Source: Planctomycetota bacterium
Lineage (GTDB): Bacteria > Planctomycetota > UBA1135 > GCA-002686595
DNA length: 64,000 bases
Reading direction: 5' to 3'
Assembly: GCA_023150475.1 (NCBI GenBank)
Contig: JAKLKU010000019.1
Span: forward strand, 62,001-126,000
The notes under the pieces are model-generated. The model had not been told where the DNA came from. It saw only the letters and a program-made list of their open reading frames with translations, and made no database searches. Position numbers and translations under genes: made by a program. This document shows, piece by piece, positions 1 through 8,439 of this stretch (within the stretch, counting starts at the first letter, position 1; every line of letters begins with the position of its first letter).

Positions 1-213
1 GGTAAGCCCGTCGAAGGCTGGGTGGCACCCGGCGATCCGTCTGCGCTCGTGCCTGGGAAGGACGCGCCTGCGAAGATGGAGCACGTGTTCGAGCACCTGC
101 ACCCCGGCAGCCAGACCTACGGCGCGAAAACCGCCTCCGGAGCGACCGGTTCCATCTTGGTCGAGCTCGCCGCCGGCGAGTCGAAGTCGGTGGAGCTCGT
201 CGTCGGGTCGTGA
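1..213 (+). CDS. C-terminal end of an unrecognised (possibly carboxypeptidase-regulatory-like) protein, 5' end outside window
   Basis: The frame is open from the first base of the window and ends at a TGA at 211-213, giving the last 70 residues of a protein whose start lies upstream. The tail has short beta-like segments and ends in ESKSVELVVGS, the kind of final strand (a self-described increment or gain term followed by a value) seen at the end of carboxypeptidase-regulatory-like or Ig-like surface domains common in this window. No catalytic motif is visible. An internal ATG at 22 exists but the upstream frame is open, so a truncated 5' end is more likely than a real start. Function unassigned. 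Confidence 0.55.
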   Translation, partial: GKPVEGWVAPGDPSALVPGKDAPAKMEHVFEHLHPGSQTYGAKTASGATGSILVELAAGESKSVELVVGS

Positions 214-280
214 AGCGGTTCGCGTCGCGTGCCCGACGTCGCTCCACGCGCGAGCGAAACAGCCGCGACCCGCGGGACTA

Positions 281-592
281 GTGACTGACGTGAAGCGTGG
301 CCTCGCAACACTCGTGCTGCTCGGCCTCCTGCTCGGCCTCGTGCTCGGCACGGACTGGATCGTTGGATCGCGAAGCGGCCCGGACGCGGTGCACGGTGCG
401 CGCGACTCCCGGACTCGCGAGCCGCACACGGCCGCAGTCGAGCGGTCGTTACGCGGGCTTCGCGCGCATCGAAGTGAGCGCGGAGTGCGAGGCGCGCGCG
501 CCGCCGTTGGTCACGCGTCGAGGCTCGCGAGCGCGGCGCGCAGGTGCGGCGCGACGCGAGCGTGCGTCGCGCGGTTCACGAAGGCCGCGTAG
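281..592 (+). CDS. Possible small membrane-anchored peptide or gene remnant
   Basis: A GTG-initiated frame encodes a hydrophobic N-terminal helix (about residues 7-27, with runs such as LVLLGLLLGLVLG) and then an Arg-rich tail with no recognisable fold. The first half resembles the N-terminal anchor of the regulatory-like-domain proteins elsewhere in the window, but the tail looks like out-of-frame translation and overlaps the 3' end of the phosphatase gene on the other strand. It may be a decayed 5' fragment of a surface protein. I list it because the stretch 214-510 otherwise holds nothing; confidence is low. Confidence 0.2.
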   Translation: MTDVKRGLATLVLLGLLLGLVLGTDWIVGSRSGPDAVHGARDSRTREPHTAAVERSLRGLRAHRSERGVRGARAAVGHASRLASAARRCGATRACVARFTKAA

Positions 593-1698
593 TCGACGGG
601 CGTCACACAGTCGATCGGGAAGTCGAGCTCGTCGCCGCGCGGCGTGGTGACGATCGCTCCGGCGGCGCGCGCGCACACGACGGCGCCGGCGAGGTCGTAG
701 GGCTTCGACGTCATCGTCGGCACGCCGCGTTTCTCGGCGACGAGCTGGCGCACGTCGGCGGCCATGCGATAGACGCCGAGCGCGACGAGCGCGATCTGGC
801 CACCGGAGCTGATGTACTGGTCGTCGTAGCACGTGCGCACGTCGGCGCCTTCGTGCCGCGCGAGGCGCGCGAAGAACTCCGCTTCGACCTTGCCGATCAG
901 CGGCCGTTGGTCGGCGAGATAACGGAAGAACGTGAAGTAGCCGTGGTCGACGTGCGCGACGTCGTTCGCGGCGAGCCGGCGTTCCGTGAGCACGCGCTCG
1001 CTCTCGAGCTCGAGCTCGCGGGCGGTGCAGACGCCGAGCGCCGGTGCGTTGCTGTCGCCCGGTGCGTTGCTGTCGCCCGGTGCGCTCCTGTCGCCCGGCG
1101 CGGCGCTCTCGCCCGGCGCGGCGCGTCTGGGCGCTCCACGCGCGGGCAAGACGCCGACGAGCTCGCGATAGCGCGCCGCGCGCGAGTCGGGGATCTCGCT
1201 GACGATGCCGAGCGTCAGCTCGCTCATGCGCGGCTCGCCGCGGCCCGGCGGCGCGAACGAGATCACGACCCACGCGCTGCGCAGGTCGGCCATCAAGTTG
1301 CGCGTGCCGTCGACCGGGTCGACCGCGATGCGCGGACCGCCATGATCGAAGCCCGCGAGCTCGCGCGTGCCGCCGTGACCGTTCCGCTCACCGGGCGCCC
1401 CTGGACGGGCGGGCCCACGGTGGCGCCAGCCCTGATCCTCGGTCATCAACGAAAGCGGTCCGAGCCGCGCTTGCTCCTCGAACCAACGATCGAGCGCGAC
1501 CTCGGTGTGTTCGTCGAGTCCGTACGTCACGTCGCCGACGCCGGCGCGCACCGGCCGGCCGAGCGCGTCGAGCGAACCGCGCGCGAGTCCTTCGGCGATC
1601 GCGTCGCGCGCCGCGCCGCGGATCGCCTTCGCGAGCTCGCGCAAGGGCGCGATCCACGCCGCCGTGAGGGCGTCGTTCGAGGCTTCGTGCTCACTCAC
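511..1698 (-). CDS. Inositol monophosphatase family protein with a repeat insertion
   Basis: Predicted Mg-dependent sugar/inositol phosphatase of 395 residues. Visible family landmarks are the TED acid pair near residue 86, the DPVDGT metal-binding motif at about 127-132 and the late KPYDLAGAVVCARAAGA segment, which corresponds to the family WD-x-AA-G region with Tyr replacing Trp. The GTG at 1698 is chosen because the longer frame to 1830 has a low-complexity Arg/Ser N-terminus and would overlap the divergent DinB gene. Between about residues 194 and 219 there is an inserted (GDSNAP) tandem repeat not found in ordinary family members; typical length is 260-280, so this protein carries about 100 extra residues. 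It could equally act on 3'-phosphoadenosine phosphate or fructose bisphosphate; substrate is not deducible. Confidence 0.85.
   Translation of the reverse strand: MSEHEASNDALTAAWIAPLRELAKAIRGAARDAIAEGLARGSLDALGRPVRAGVGDVTYGLDEHTEVALDRWFEEQARLGPLSLMTEDQGWRHRGPARPGAPGERNGHGGTRELAGFDHGGPRIAVDPVDGTRNLMADLRSAWVVISFAPPGRGEPRMSELTLGIVSEIPDSRAARYRELVGVLPARGAPRRAAPGESAAPGDRSAPGDSNAPGDSNAPALGVCTARELELESERVLTERRLAANDVAHVDHGYFTFFRYLADQRPLIGKVEAEFFARLARHEGADVRTCYDDQYISSGGQIALVALGVYRMAADVRQLVAEKRGVPTMTSKPYDLAGAVVCARAAGAIVTTPRGDELDFPIDCVTPVDYAAFVNRATHARVAPHLRAALASLDA
1043..1114. repeat. 18-bp tandem repeat, four units, inside the phosphatase gene
   Basis: Four head-to-tail 18-bp units (1043, 1061, 1079, 1097); the first two are identical and the others diverge by a few bases. 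The period is a multiple of three, so the array keeps frame and encodes GDSNAP-like hexapeptides in the minus-strand phosphatase. Confidence 0.9.
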
Positions 1699-1802
1699 GC
1701 GGGCCACGATACCGGTCGCTCGCCCGCCTGTTGAGCCGCTGCTAGACTCCCGCGCTTTCCGCGTCCGCCGCGAACGCGAACCCGAAGCCGACCGAGTCGC
1801 CG

Positions 1803-2282
1803 ATGGATCCCGTCCAAGCCTTGCGCGCACGTTTCGAGTGGCTCGCCTTCACCGAAGCGGCGACGACCAAGATGCTCGAAGCGTTGCCGGACGACCGCTG
1901 GGACTTCGCGCCGGCGCCGGGCGCGCGCACGCTCGGCGAACTCGTCGGCCACCTCTACGGCGACGAACTCGCGACGTGGAAGGCGTTCCAGAAGGGCGAG
2001 CTCTCCGAAGCCGAGCACAAAGCCGAAGCCGGCCCGCCGGTGACCTCGAAGTCGCGCGCGTTCGAGCTCGCTGCTCGCGCGCGCGCGCGGCGCGGCGAAG
2101 TGCTCGCGTATCTGAAGCCCGCGGAGCTCGAACGCGACGTGCACTTGTTCTACGGAACGTTCAAGGGCTCGGCAGTCGCCGGCTTCGTCTACGACGAGCA
2201 CTGGCATCACCGCGGCCAACTCACCGTCTACCTGCGCTGCCTCGGCAGCGCGCCGCCTTTCCTCTATTCAGGCCCGTCATGA
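1803..2282 (+). CDS. DinB-family protein
   Basis: 159-residue four-helix-bundle protein of the DinB/YfiT-like superfamily. The probable metal-binding histidines are in the GHLYGDE segment (about residue 49) and in DEHWHHRGQL near residue 134, the usual H...HxxxH arrangement. Known members are thiol S-transferases (bacillithiol or mycothiol dependent) or of unknown function. Its TGA overlaps the ATG of the thioredoxin reductase (ATGA at 2279-2282), so the two are likely translationally coupled, which supports a thiol-related role by inference. The ATG at 1803 lies about 55 bases after a TAGACT box at 1743, a possible -10 without a clear -35. Confidence 0.8.
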   Translation: MDPVQALRARFEWLAFTEAATTKMLEALPDDRWDFAPAPGARTLGELVGHLYGDELATWKAFQKGELSEAEHKAEAGPPVTSKSRAFELAARARARRGEVLAYLKPAELERDVHLFYGTFKGSAVAGFVYDEHWHHRGQLTVYLRCLGSAPPFLYSGPS

Positions 2283-3214
2283 GCGAAATCCGCGACGTCA
2301 TCATCATCGGTTCCGGTCCGGCCGGATACACCGCGGCGATCTACGCTGCGCGCGCCAACCTGAAGCCGCTCTTGCTCGAAGGGATGCAACCGGGCGGGCA
2401 ACTCACGATCACGACCGACGTCGAGAACTTCCCGGGTTACCCCGAAGGCGTCACGGGCCCGAAGATGATGGAGGACTTGAAGGCGCAGGCCGCGCGCTTC
2501 GGCACCGAGATCGTCTTCGAGCAAGTCAACGAAGTCGACTTCTCGAAGCGGCCGTTCACGCTGAAGACCGACTTCAACGAGTACCGGGCGAACGCGATCA
2601 TCGTGTGCACCGGCGCGAGCGCGAAGCTCCTCGGACTCGAGAGCGAATCGCGCCTGATGGGCCACGGCGTCTCGGCCTGCGCGACTTGCGACGGCGCCTT
2701 CTACAAGCAGAAGCAAGTGCTCGTCGTCGGCGGCGGCGACACTGCGATGGAAGAAGCGAACTTCCTGACGCGGCATTGCTCGAAGGTGACGATCGTGCAC
2801 CGCCGCGAGCAGTTCCGCGCGTCGAAGATCATGCTCGACCGTGCACGCGCGAACCCGAAGATCGCGTGGCTGCTGAACCAGGAGCCGATCGAGATGCTCG
2901 CGAATGCGAAAGGCAAGCTCGAGAAGGTCAAGCTGCGCGACACGCGCACCGGCGCGACCAGCGAAGTCGCGACCGACGGCATCTTCATCGCGATCGGCCA
3001 CAAGCCGAACACCGAGATCTTCCAAGGCAAACTCGACCTCGACGAGACCGGCTACGTGAAGATCCACTCCGGCACGTACACGTCGGTCGAAGGCGTGTTC
3101 GCCGCCGGCGACGTCGCCGACAAGGTCTATCGCCAAGCGGTGACCGCGGCCGGCATGGGCTGCATGGCGGCGATCGACTGCGAACGTTGGCTCGAGCGCC
3201 AAGGCAGCCACTAG
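2279..3214 (+). CDS. trxB: Thioredoxin-disulfide reductase
   Basis: NADPH-dependent flavoenzyme that reduces thioredoxin in the cytoplasm; 311 residues, the normal length of the low-molecular-weight bacterial class. Landmarks: FAD-binding GSGPAG at residues 11-16, redox-active CATC at 134-137, the NADPH-binding GGGDTAMEE segment shortly after, and the C-terminal GDV FAD motif (VFAAGDVADK). The start ATG overlaps the DinB-family stop codon by four bases, the frame upstream being non-coding in composition. It is followed after 9 bases by an SDR gene on the same strand, so the three genes probably form one transcription unit. No thioredoxin gene is present in the window. Confidence 0.97.
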   Translation: MSEIRDVIIIGSGPAGYTAAIYAARANLKPLLLEGMQPGGQLTITTDVENFPGYPEGVTGPKMMEDLKAQAARFGTEIVFEQVNEVDFSKRPFTLKTDFNEYRANAIIVCTGASAKLLGLESESRLMGHGVSACATCDGAFYKQKQVLVVGGGDTAMEEANFLTRHCSKVTIVHRREQFRASKIMLDRARANPKIAWLLNQEPIEMLANAKGKLEKVKLRDTRTGATSEVATDGIFIAIGHKPNTEIFQGKLDLDETGYVKIHSGTYTSVEGVFAAGDVADKVYRQAVTAAGMGCMAAIDCERWLERQGSH

Positions 3215-3223
3215 GAGCGCGTC

Positions 3224-4015
3224 ATGGCGAAAGCGAAAACCGTCCGTCACGTCGTGATCACCGGTGCGGGCACGGGCATCGGTCGAGCGATCGCGCTGCG
3301 GTTCGCGCGCGAAGGGGCGAAGCTCACGCTGCTCGCGCGCGACGTGAAGCGACTCGAGGAGACGGCCGCAGCGGCGAAGAAGCTCGGCGCGAGCGCGACG
3401 TTCGTCGACGCCTGCGACGTCCGCAAACCGAAGGCGATCGACGCGTGTTTCGACGCGGCGAGCGCGAAGCTCGGGCCGATCCACGTCTGCGTCGCGAACG
3501 CCGGCGTCGGCGGCGAGAACCAACCGGCCAAGCCCGGCCACAAGGACCGTTTCGACGAAGTCGTCGACACCAACCTGCGCGGCGCGTACTTCACGCTGCG
3601 CGCGGCCGAGCGGCACCTCGCGCCCGGGCCGGACGCGCGCCACCTGATCGCGACGGCCTCGGTGCTCGCGCGTTTCGGCGTGCCCGGCTACACCGCGTAC
3701 TGCGCGTCGAAGGCGGGCATCCTGGGGCTCGTGCGCGCGCTCGCGGTCGAACTCGCTCCGCAGAACGTGCAAGTGAACGCGCTGTGCCCTGGTTGGGTGA
3801 ACACGGCGATGGCGCAGGAAGGCATCGAAGGCATCGCGACGAAGCTCGGCGTCTCGAAGGAACGGTTCCACGAGATGGCGATGAGCCAAGTGCCGCTGCG
3901 GCGCATGAGCGAGCCCGAGGACGTCGCCGGCTTGGTCGCCTGGCTGTGCTCACCCGACGCACGCGGCGTCACGGGCCAAGGCCTCGACATGAACGGCGGC
4001 GCGTGGATGGGCTGA
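3224..4015 (+). CDS. Short-chain dehydrogenase/reductase (SDR)
   Basis: 263-residue classical SDR with a Rossmann fold. The cofactor motif TGAGTGIG is at residues 13-20, NAG at 92-94, catalytic Ser near 146 and the YxxxK pair at Tyr159/Lys163. An Arg/Lys-rich stretch after the second strand (RDVKRLEE) would favour NADP(H), but this is inference. The C-terminal segment VTGQGLDMNGGAWMG is typical of 3-oxoacyl-ACP reductase or hydroxybutyrate/acetoacetyl-CoA type SDRs. It starts 9 bases after trxB behind a GGAGCG ribosome-binding site. The substrate cannot be assigned; alternatives are a FabG-like fatty acid enzyme or a sugar/alcohol dehydrogenase. Confidence 0.92.
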   Translation: MAKAKTVRHVVITGAGTGIGRAIALRFAREGAKLTLLARDVKRLEETAAAAKKLGASATFVDACDVRKPKAIDACFDAASAKLGPIHVCVANAGVGGENQPAKPGHKDRFDEVVDTNLRGAYFTLRAAERHLAPGPDARHLIATASVLARFGVPGYTAYCASKAGILGLVRALAVELAPQNVQVNALCPGWVNTAMAQEGIEGIATKLGVSKERFHEMAMSQVPLRRMSEPEDVAGLVAWLCSPDARGVTGQGLDMNGGAWMG

Positions 4016-4166
4016 TTCGGCGAAACGCCCGCGTGCGTCGCGCGTCGCGGAACGACCGCGTGCGGGGTTTCGGGCTCGGTCACTGCGTCGCAGGTGCTTG
4101 CGCTGACACGTGCCGAGTCACTTGCCCGACGCGCAACGATTCGCGTGTCGTGCCCTGCGCCCGAGT

Positions 4167-6125
4167 TCAGCGGTTCGCGAACAGCGCGACGAGATCGATC
4201 GGCTCGATCGTCGTCGTCTCACCGGCGCGCACTTCGATCCCGCTGCGCGCGACCACCTTCCCGCCGTCCGCACCACGCTTCTCGACGTACACGGTGTATG
4301 TGCCCGCTTCGAGATCCCGGAAGAGAAGGTCGCCTGCTCCCGGGTGGTACTCCACCCAGCCGTGGTGCACGCGACCGGGCACGTCGCGTTGGATGTTGAA
4401 GTAGAAGTGGCCGAAGCGCGTGCCCGCCGGAAATACGATCGGGCCGGTGATGTCGCCCGCGCGTTCGAGCGCGATCCGGAGTTCACGCGCGCCGGGTCTT
4501 GCCGACGCGTGGCTCGAGAGGTGTCCCGTCGCAGTCGCGAGGATCAAGAGCTCATCGTGCGGCTCGGCGGAACGCAGTTCGAACGCCCCGCGTTCGTCGC
4601 TGACCGCCGTGATGCGCGCGGACGACTTGAACGCGGCGATCCCCAGAAAAGCGCCCACGATCGGCCGGTTCTGCGAGTCGACCACGATGCCCGCGGCAAC
4701 GACCGGCGTGGGCGTGAGCACGATGTCGCCGAGCTGGTGCAGGCCGGGAGTCCACAGCTCGGCGAGCTCGAGGCGCGCCGCGCGTGAGTTGGGCTCGTTG
4801 CGTGCGACCGTGACGACGAGCAGCGGCTTGCCACCGTACGCGGCATCGTTCGCGTAGGCGAGCGAGAACCCTCCGGTGGCATCCGTCGTCAGATTCCCGC
4901 CGCCCGAGCGAATGGCCTCGTCAGCTCCGTGGTTCGAGAAGCGGATGCGAGTCGGAGACGGCAGTGCGAAGAGATCGGTCGCGAAGCGCACGTTCGCGCA
5001 AGGACGCCCGTCGGGATCGACGAGGCGACCGATGAACGTCGGCGACGGGCTCACGAGTGTGACCGTCACCGAGACGCGTTCGTTCGGAGCGGTCGGGCCT
5101 TGGAAGCGCTCGACCCACGTCTGCGAAGCGCGGTTGGGTTGGATCTTCGCCGCGAGCGCCGCGCCGAGGCCGACGTGCCGGAAGAGCGCGCGGCCCTCCG
5201 TCGCCGGCGAGCGCACCCGCGGCCCTCGTCCGCCGCTGAAGCCGCGCACCGGACCCGAACCCACGTCGTCGGGCAGGTTCTCTGCGAGCAGCAGCGCTGG
5301 AGCGAGTTCGAGCCACGCCGGCTGGCCGGTGGTCTGGAGCACCAGGAGCTCGACTTCGCCGAGCGGGGGCAAGTGGAGGTCGAGCGGTGCGTTCGGCAGC
5401 GCGCGCGGATCGAGCGCCGCCTCGGGACGATTCGCCGCGCAGATCTGTGCGGCCATCGACCACTGGGACTCCGCGTCGGATCGCGCATCCCAGCCGTCCC
5501 GGATCCTCGCGAGCGCCGAACCCGCGTGAGCCACGCGTGCGATGCCCTCTCGGTCGCTGGTCGTTCGCAGCTTCGCGATCGGCTGGTCGCCGCGCAGGCG
5601 GTACTGGATCACGACCGGCACCTCCGGGGCGGGCCGGCCTTCGGCATCGAAGACCCGCGCGACGACGTCGGCGTCGGGGAAGAGCTCGAGCCGTTGCTCT
5701 GCCGCGTTCCGCAAGTAGCCGTTCGTTCGGCCCCAGAGCTCGGCGGACCGCGCCAGGACGATCGTGCGCTCGACCGGACCGTTGACGGTCACTCGGCCGC
5801 CAGCGTCGCTACGTGCGACGTGCCCGGCACGTGCGGCGCGAACATCGTCCTCGGAGTAGTCCTCGAGCGCGAATTCATCCGCCCGATCGAGCCAGTCGAA
5901 CGTGTCGTCCGGCGGCTCGCCGTCGTCCGCGAGTTCGTACCAGCGCACCTCTGCGTCCACGATCGGCGCGTCATTGCGACCGTCGACGATCACGCAGGTG
6001 AAGGTAGGGCTCGCGCTCGGCGCCGCCTTGGCGTCCTCGGCGTCCTGCGTGGCGCGTGCGAACCCGGCGCCGGCGAGCAGCGCGACGAGGAACGTCGACG
6101 ACGACGCGACGCGAAGCGAGTGCAT
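4167..6125 (-). CDS. Secreted protein with carboxypeptidase-regulatory-like domains
   Basis: 652-residue exported protein. The ATG at 6125 gives a Sec signal peptide (hydrophobic LVALLAGAGFA core, cut probably before TQDAED); the frame also extends three codons to a GTG at 6134. The mature part contains several transthyretin-like/carboxypeptidase-regulatory-like beta-sandwich modules, recognised by recurring phrases of the type G-x-V-x-D-xx-G-x-P-x-x-x-V and clause-like ERGAFELRS and GTYTVYVEKRG segments near the C-terminus. No catalytic or lipobox motif is visible. Such proteins are abundant in planctomycetes and presumed periplasmic or surface-attached; role unknown. It runs convergently with the SDR gene and divergently from the YdeI-like gene. 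Confidence 0.75.
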   Translation of the reverse strand: MHSLRVASSSTFLVALLAGAGFARATQDAEDAKAAPSASPTFTCVIVDGRNDAPIVDAEVRWYELADDGEPPDDTFDWLDRADEFALEDYSEDDVRAARAGHVARSDAGGRVTVNGPVERTIVLARSAELWGRTNGYLRNAAEQRLELFPDADVVARVFDAEGRPAPEVPVVIQYRLRGDQPIAKLRTTSDREGIARVAHAGSALARIRDGWDARSDAESQWSMAAQICAANRPEAALDPRALPNAPLDLHLPPLGEVELLVLQTTGQPAWLELAPALLLAENLPDDVGSGPVRGFSGGRGPRVRSPATEGRALFRHVGLGAALAAKIQPNRASQTWVERFQGPTAPNERVSVTVTLVSPSPTFIGRLVDPDGRPCANVRFATDLFALPSPTRIRFSNHGADEAIRSGGGNLTTDATGGFSLAYANDAAYGGKPLLVVTVARNEPNSRAARLELAELWTPGLHQLGDIVLTPTPVVAAGIVVDSQNRPIVGAFLGIAAFKSSARITAVSDERGAFELRSAEPHDELLILATATGHLSSHASARPGARELRIALERAGDITGPIVFPAGTRFGHFYFNIQRDVPGRVHHGWVEYHPGAGDLLFRDLEAGTYTVYVEKRGADGGKVVARSGIEVRAGETTTIEPIDLVALFANR

Positions 6126-6186
6126 GGTGCGCACGCGGGATCCTACCGCTCGTGCCGCTCTCGGTGACCGGGGCTATCTTGTGCGT

Positions 6187-6789
6187 ATGGCTGGATCCAG
6201 GAGTTCGACAGCGTTCGCCTCTGCCGCCGCGTGGCGTGCGTGGCTCGTGAAGCACCACGCGAGCGAGACGGAGCTCTTGCTGTGCTGCTTCAAGGTCGAC
6301 CACGCCGAGCTCGGCGTCACGTACAAGGAGGCGCTCGACGAAGCGTTGTGTTTCGGGTGGATCGACGGCGTGCGGCGGAACCTCGACGCGCGGAGCTTCA
6401 GCGTGCGGTTCACGCCGCGCAAGCCGCGCAGCCGGTGGAGTCTCGTCAACACGCGCCGGGCAGAGGAGCTCGTCGCGGCGGGCCGCATGCACGCCGCGGG
6501 GCTCGCGGCGTTCGAGGCGCGCGATCCCGAGGACTCGCGGCGCTACTCCTTCGAGGCGCGTCCGGTCGAGCTCGATCCGGCGCTCGCGAAGAAGTTTCGC
6601 GCCGCCAAGGCGGCCTGGGCGGCGTGGCTGGCGAAGCCGCCTGGGTATCGCCGCACTGCGCAACATTGGGTGATGAGCGCGAAACAGCCTGCGACGCGGG
6701 AGCGGCGGCTTGCCGAACTCATCGCCGCGACCGAGCGCGGCGGCACGCCGAAAGTGCTGACGCCGCGCAAGGCTTCGCGGCGCGGGTGA
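6187..6789 (+). CDS. YdeI/OmpD-associated family protein
   Basis: 200-residue cytoplasmic protein of the YdeI/OmpD-associated (bacteriocin-protection-like) family. Diagnostic pieces are the AWLVKHHASETE helix, the EALDEALCFGWIDG segment with the GWIDG signature at about residues 56-60, RFTPRKPRSRWS and the C-terminal KQPATRERRLAEL helix. Family members are linked to resistance against cationic peptides or bacteriocins in a few species, but biochemical function is unknown. The start is the ATG at 6187, a TATCTT box sits at 6175-6180 immediately upstream so the transcript may be nearly leaderless or use another start site. Confidence 0.8.
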   Translation: MAGSRSSTAFASAAAWRAWLVKHHASETELLLCCFKVDHAELGVTYKEALDEALCFGWIDGVRRNLDARSFSVRFTPRKPRSRWSLVNTRRAEELVAAGRMHAAGLAAFEARDPEDSRRYSFEARPVELDPALAKKFRAAKAAWAAWLAKPPGYRRTAQHWVMSAKQPATRERRLAELIAATERGGTPKVLTPRKASRRG

Positions 6790-6872
6790 ACTCCAGCGTC
6801 CGCTCCGCGGCGGCGGAATCAAGTCGCGCACGGCGCACGGCCGATCTTCCGGCCTCCACCCGGAGACCGATC

Positions 6873-7133
6873 ATGCCCCAGTTCCAGTGCGAGCTCGATG
6901 TCAACGTCAACGCGGTCAAGGTCCACGTCGTCGAGGACGGCGGTGAGAAGTGCGACTGCAACCTCTCGTTCGATCCGCGTTCGGGTCACTACGACTACGA
7001 CCAGCTCGCGGAGCTCGAGAGCCGCTACGGTCAGGCCTGGATCGAGACGCTCGAAGCGCGCGTGCGCAAGTTGATCGACGAAGCCGTGATGACGCGCCGG
7101 CGCGCCGAGCGCGACGACCCCTGGGGTTTCTGA
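6873..7133 (+). CDS. Small conserved-looking hypothetical protein
   Basis: 86 residues, not recognised. An acidic-to-neutral N-terminal half rich in short strands (MPQFQCELDVNVNAVKVHVVED) contains a CDC pair at residues 29-31, then a helical half (DQLAELESRYGQAW...EARVRKLIDEAVMTRRRAE) ending in DDPWGF. Start is the only ATG in frame after a CGGAG ribosome-binding site. Codon bias matches neighbouring real genes (strong GC in third position), and the plus-strand frame has a clean stop, which argues for a real gene. Convergent with the TPR membrane protein 37 bases downstream. Confidence 0.65.
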   Translation: MPQFQCELDVNVNAVKVHVVEDGGEKCDCNLSFDPRSGHYDYDQLAELESRYGQAWIETLEARVRKLIDEAVMTRRRAERDDPWGF

Positions 7134-7170
7134 GCGCGTCTCGCCCGTCCGGCGCGAGCACGCACCACGA

Positions 7171-8439
7171 TCACTCGTCGGGCCGCGGATCGGCGCGCGG
7201 CAGGAACGTGCCGATCCACGTCGAGACCGCGACGCCGATCACGCCGGCCCAGAACGGGCCCGCGCTCGCTCTCGGCACGCTCGCGAAGAGATCGACGAAC
7301 ACGGCGAGCGAGATCCAACCGACGAGCAGCACGCAGTAGCTCGCCATCACGATCCGCGGCCAACCGGCGCGGCGCGTGCCAGCGATCGAGATCGGCAGGA
7401 TCGTCACTGCGAGGCCACCGGCCGCCGCGCCGAACGTGACCGAGCCCGTCGCCGCCGCGAAGCCGCCGATCAAAGCCGCGACGCCGAGCACGCAGAGCAC
7501 GATCGACGACGTCCTGCGTGCCGCGGGCGTCAACAAGTGCTTCGCGTGGCGGTTCAAGAGGATCGCGACGTCGAACAACGCATCCGCGGTCCACGTGAGG
7601 AACACGAACGTGCCGTACGTGATCGCGAGTGGCAGCACGAACGGGCGGAGCGCCGGCGTCTCGTCCGCGGCGCCGTTCAGTGCCCGCATGCCGAAGTACA
7701 GGCCGAGCACCAGCGCCCACCGCAGTCCCTGCGACAAGCGCGCTTGCCACAGATAGAAGGCGAGGATCCAGCGGTAGACCGCGTAGCGCGCCTTGAGCGC
7801 CGCGAGCATGCCCTCTTTCGCCCAACCGTCGGTCGGATCGAGCCGCAGGGCTTCGCCGAAGTGCTCGAGAGCGCGCTGGTGCTGGCCGGAGTGCAGCAGC
7901 GTCCAGCCCTGGTTCGCATGCGTCGTCGGATCCTCGGGCCGGCGTTCGAGCGCGTCGTCGAGACCGACGCGCGCTTCCTGCGAGCGTCCGAGCGCGACCA
8001 ACGCGCCGGCGCGGATGTTCGCGCCGAGCGAGTGTTCGGCGTCGAGCTCGAGCGCCTTCTCCGCGGCGGCGAGCGCCTCTTGGCGCCGGCCCTTGTCGAG
8101 CAACACTGCGCCGCGGAGCGCGTGCGAGTCCGCGTCGTCGGGATCGAGCCGCAGCGCTTCGTCGAGCGCGCCGAGCGCCGCGTCGAGCCGCCGTTCGCCG
8201 AGCTCGACTTGCGCCATGACGTAGTGCACGAACGACGCGTCCGGCGCGAGTTCGATCGCACGCTGCGCGTGTTCCCTGGCGCGCGGGAATTCCTTCTTCG
8301 AGCGTCGCGACAACGCGAGCAGCGCATGGACGTGCGCTTGGTCGGGGTTCTCGGCGAGCTCGAGCTCGAACTCGCGGATCGCGAGGTCGTGGCGCTCTTG
8401 GTCGAAGAGCAGGCGGCCCCGGTCGAAGTGTGTGCCCAT
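7171..8439 (-). CDS. TPR-repeat integral membrane protein
   Basis: 422 residues. The N-terminal 210 residues are about six tetratricopeptide repeats (for instance HDLAIREFELELAENPDQAH, GRRQEALAAAEKALELDAEH, GQHQRALEHFGEALRLDPTD), a protein-interaction scaffold. The C-terminal half has about six hydrophobic segments (LALVLGLYFGMRAL; VLPLAITYGTFVFLTW; SIVLCVLGVAALIGGF; AAAGGLAVTILPI; MASYCVLLVGWISLAVFV; AGVIGVAVSTWIGTFL), so the TPR part faces the cytoplasm or periplasm at the membrane. Its ATG shares a base with the stop codon of the AAA+ ATPase (TGATG at 8437-8441), implying translational coupling and a joint function. Confidence 0.8.
   Translation of the reverse strand: MGTHFDRGRLLFDQERHDLAIREFELELAENPDQAHVHALLALSRRSKKEFPRAREHAQRAIELAPDASFVHYVMAQVELGERRLDAALGALDEALRLDPDDADSHALRGAVLLDKGRRQEALAAAEKALELDAEHSLGANIRAGALVALGRSQEARVGLDDALERRPEDPTTHANQGWTLLHSGQHQRALEHFGEALRLDPTDGWAKEGMLAALKARYAVYRWILAFYLWQARLSQGLRWALVLGLYFGMRALNGAADETPALRPFVLPLAITYGTFVFLTWTADALFDVAILLNRHAKHLLTPAARRTSSIVLCVLGVAALIGGFAAATGSVTFGAAAGGLAVTILPISIAGTRRAGWPRIVMASYCVLLVGWISLAVFVDLFASVPRASAGPFWAGVIGVAVSTWIGTFLPRADPRPDE

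Noticed and set aside
1803..1830. Longer N-terminus of the inositol-monophosphatase-like protein starting at 1830
   Set aside because: Low-complexity Arg/Ser extension overlapping the DinB gene; GTG at 1698 gives the family-like start.
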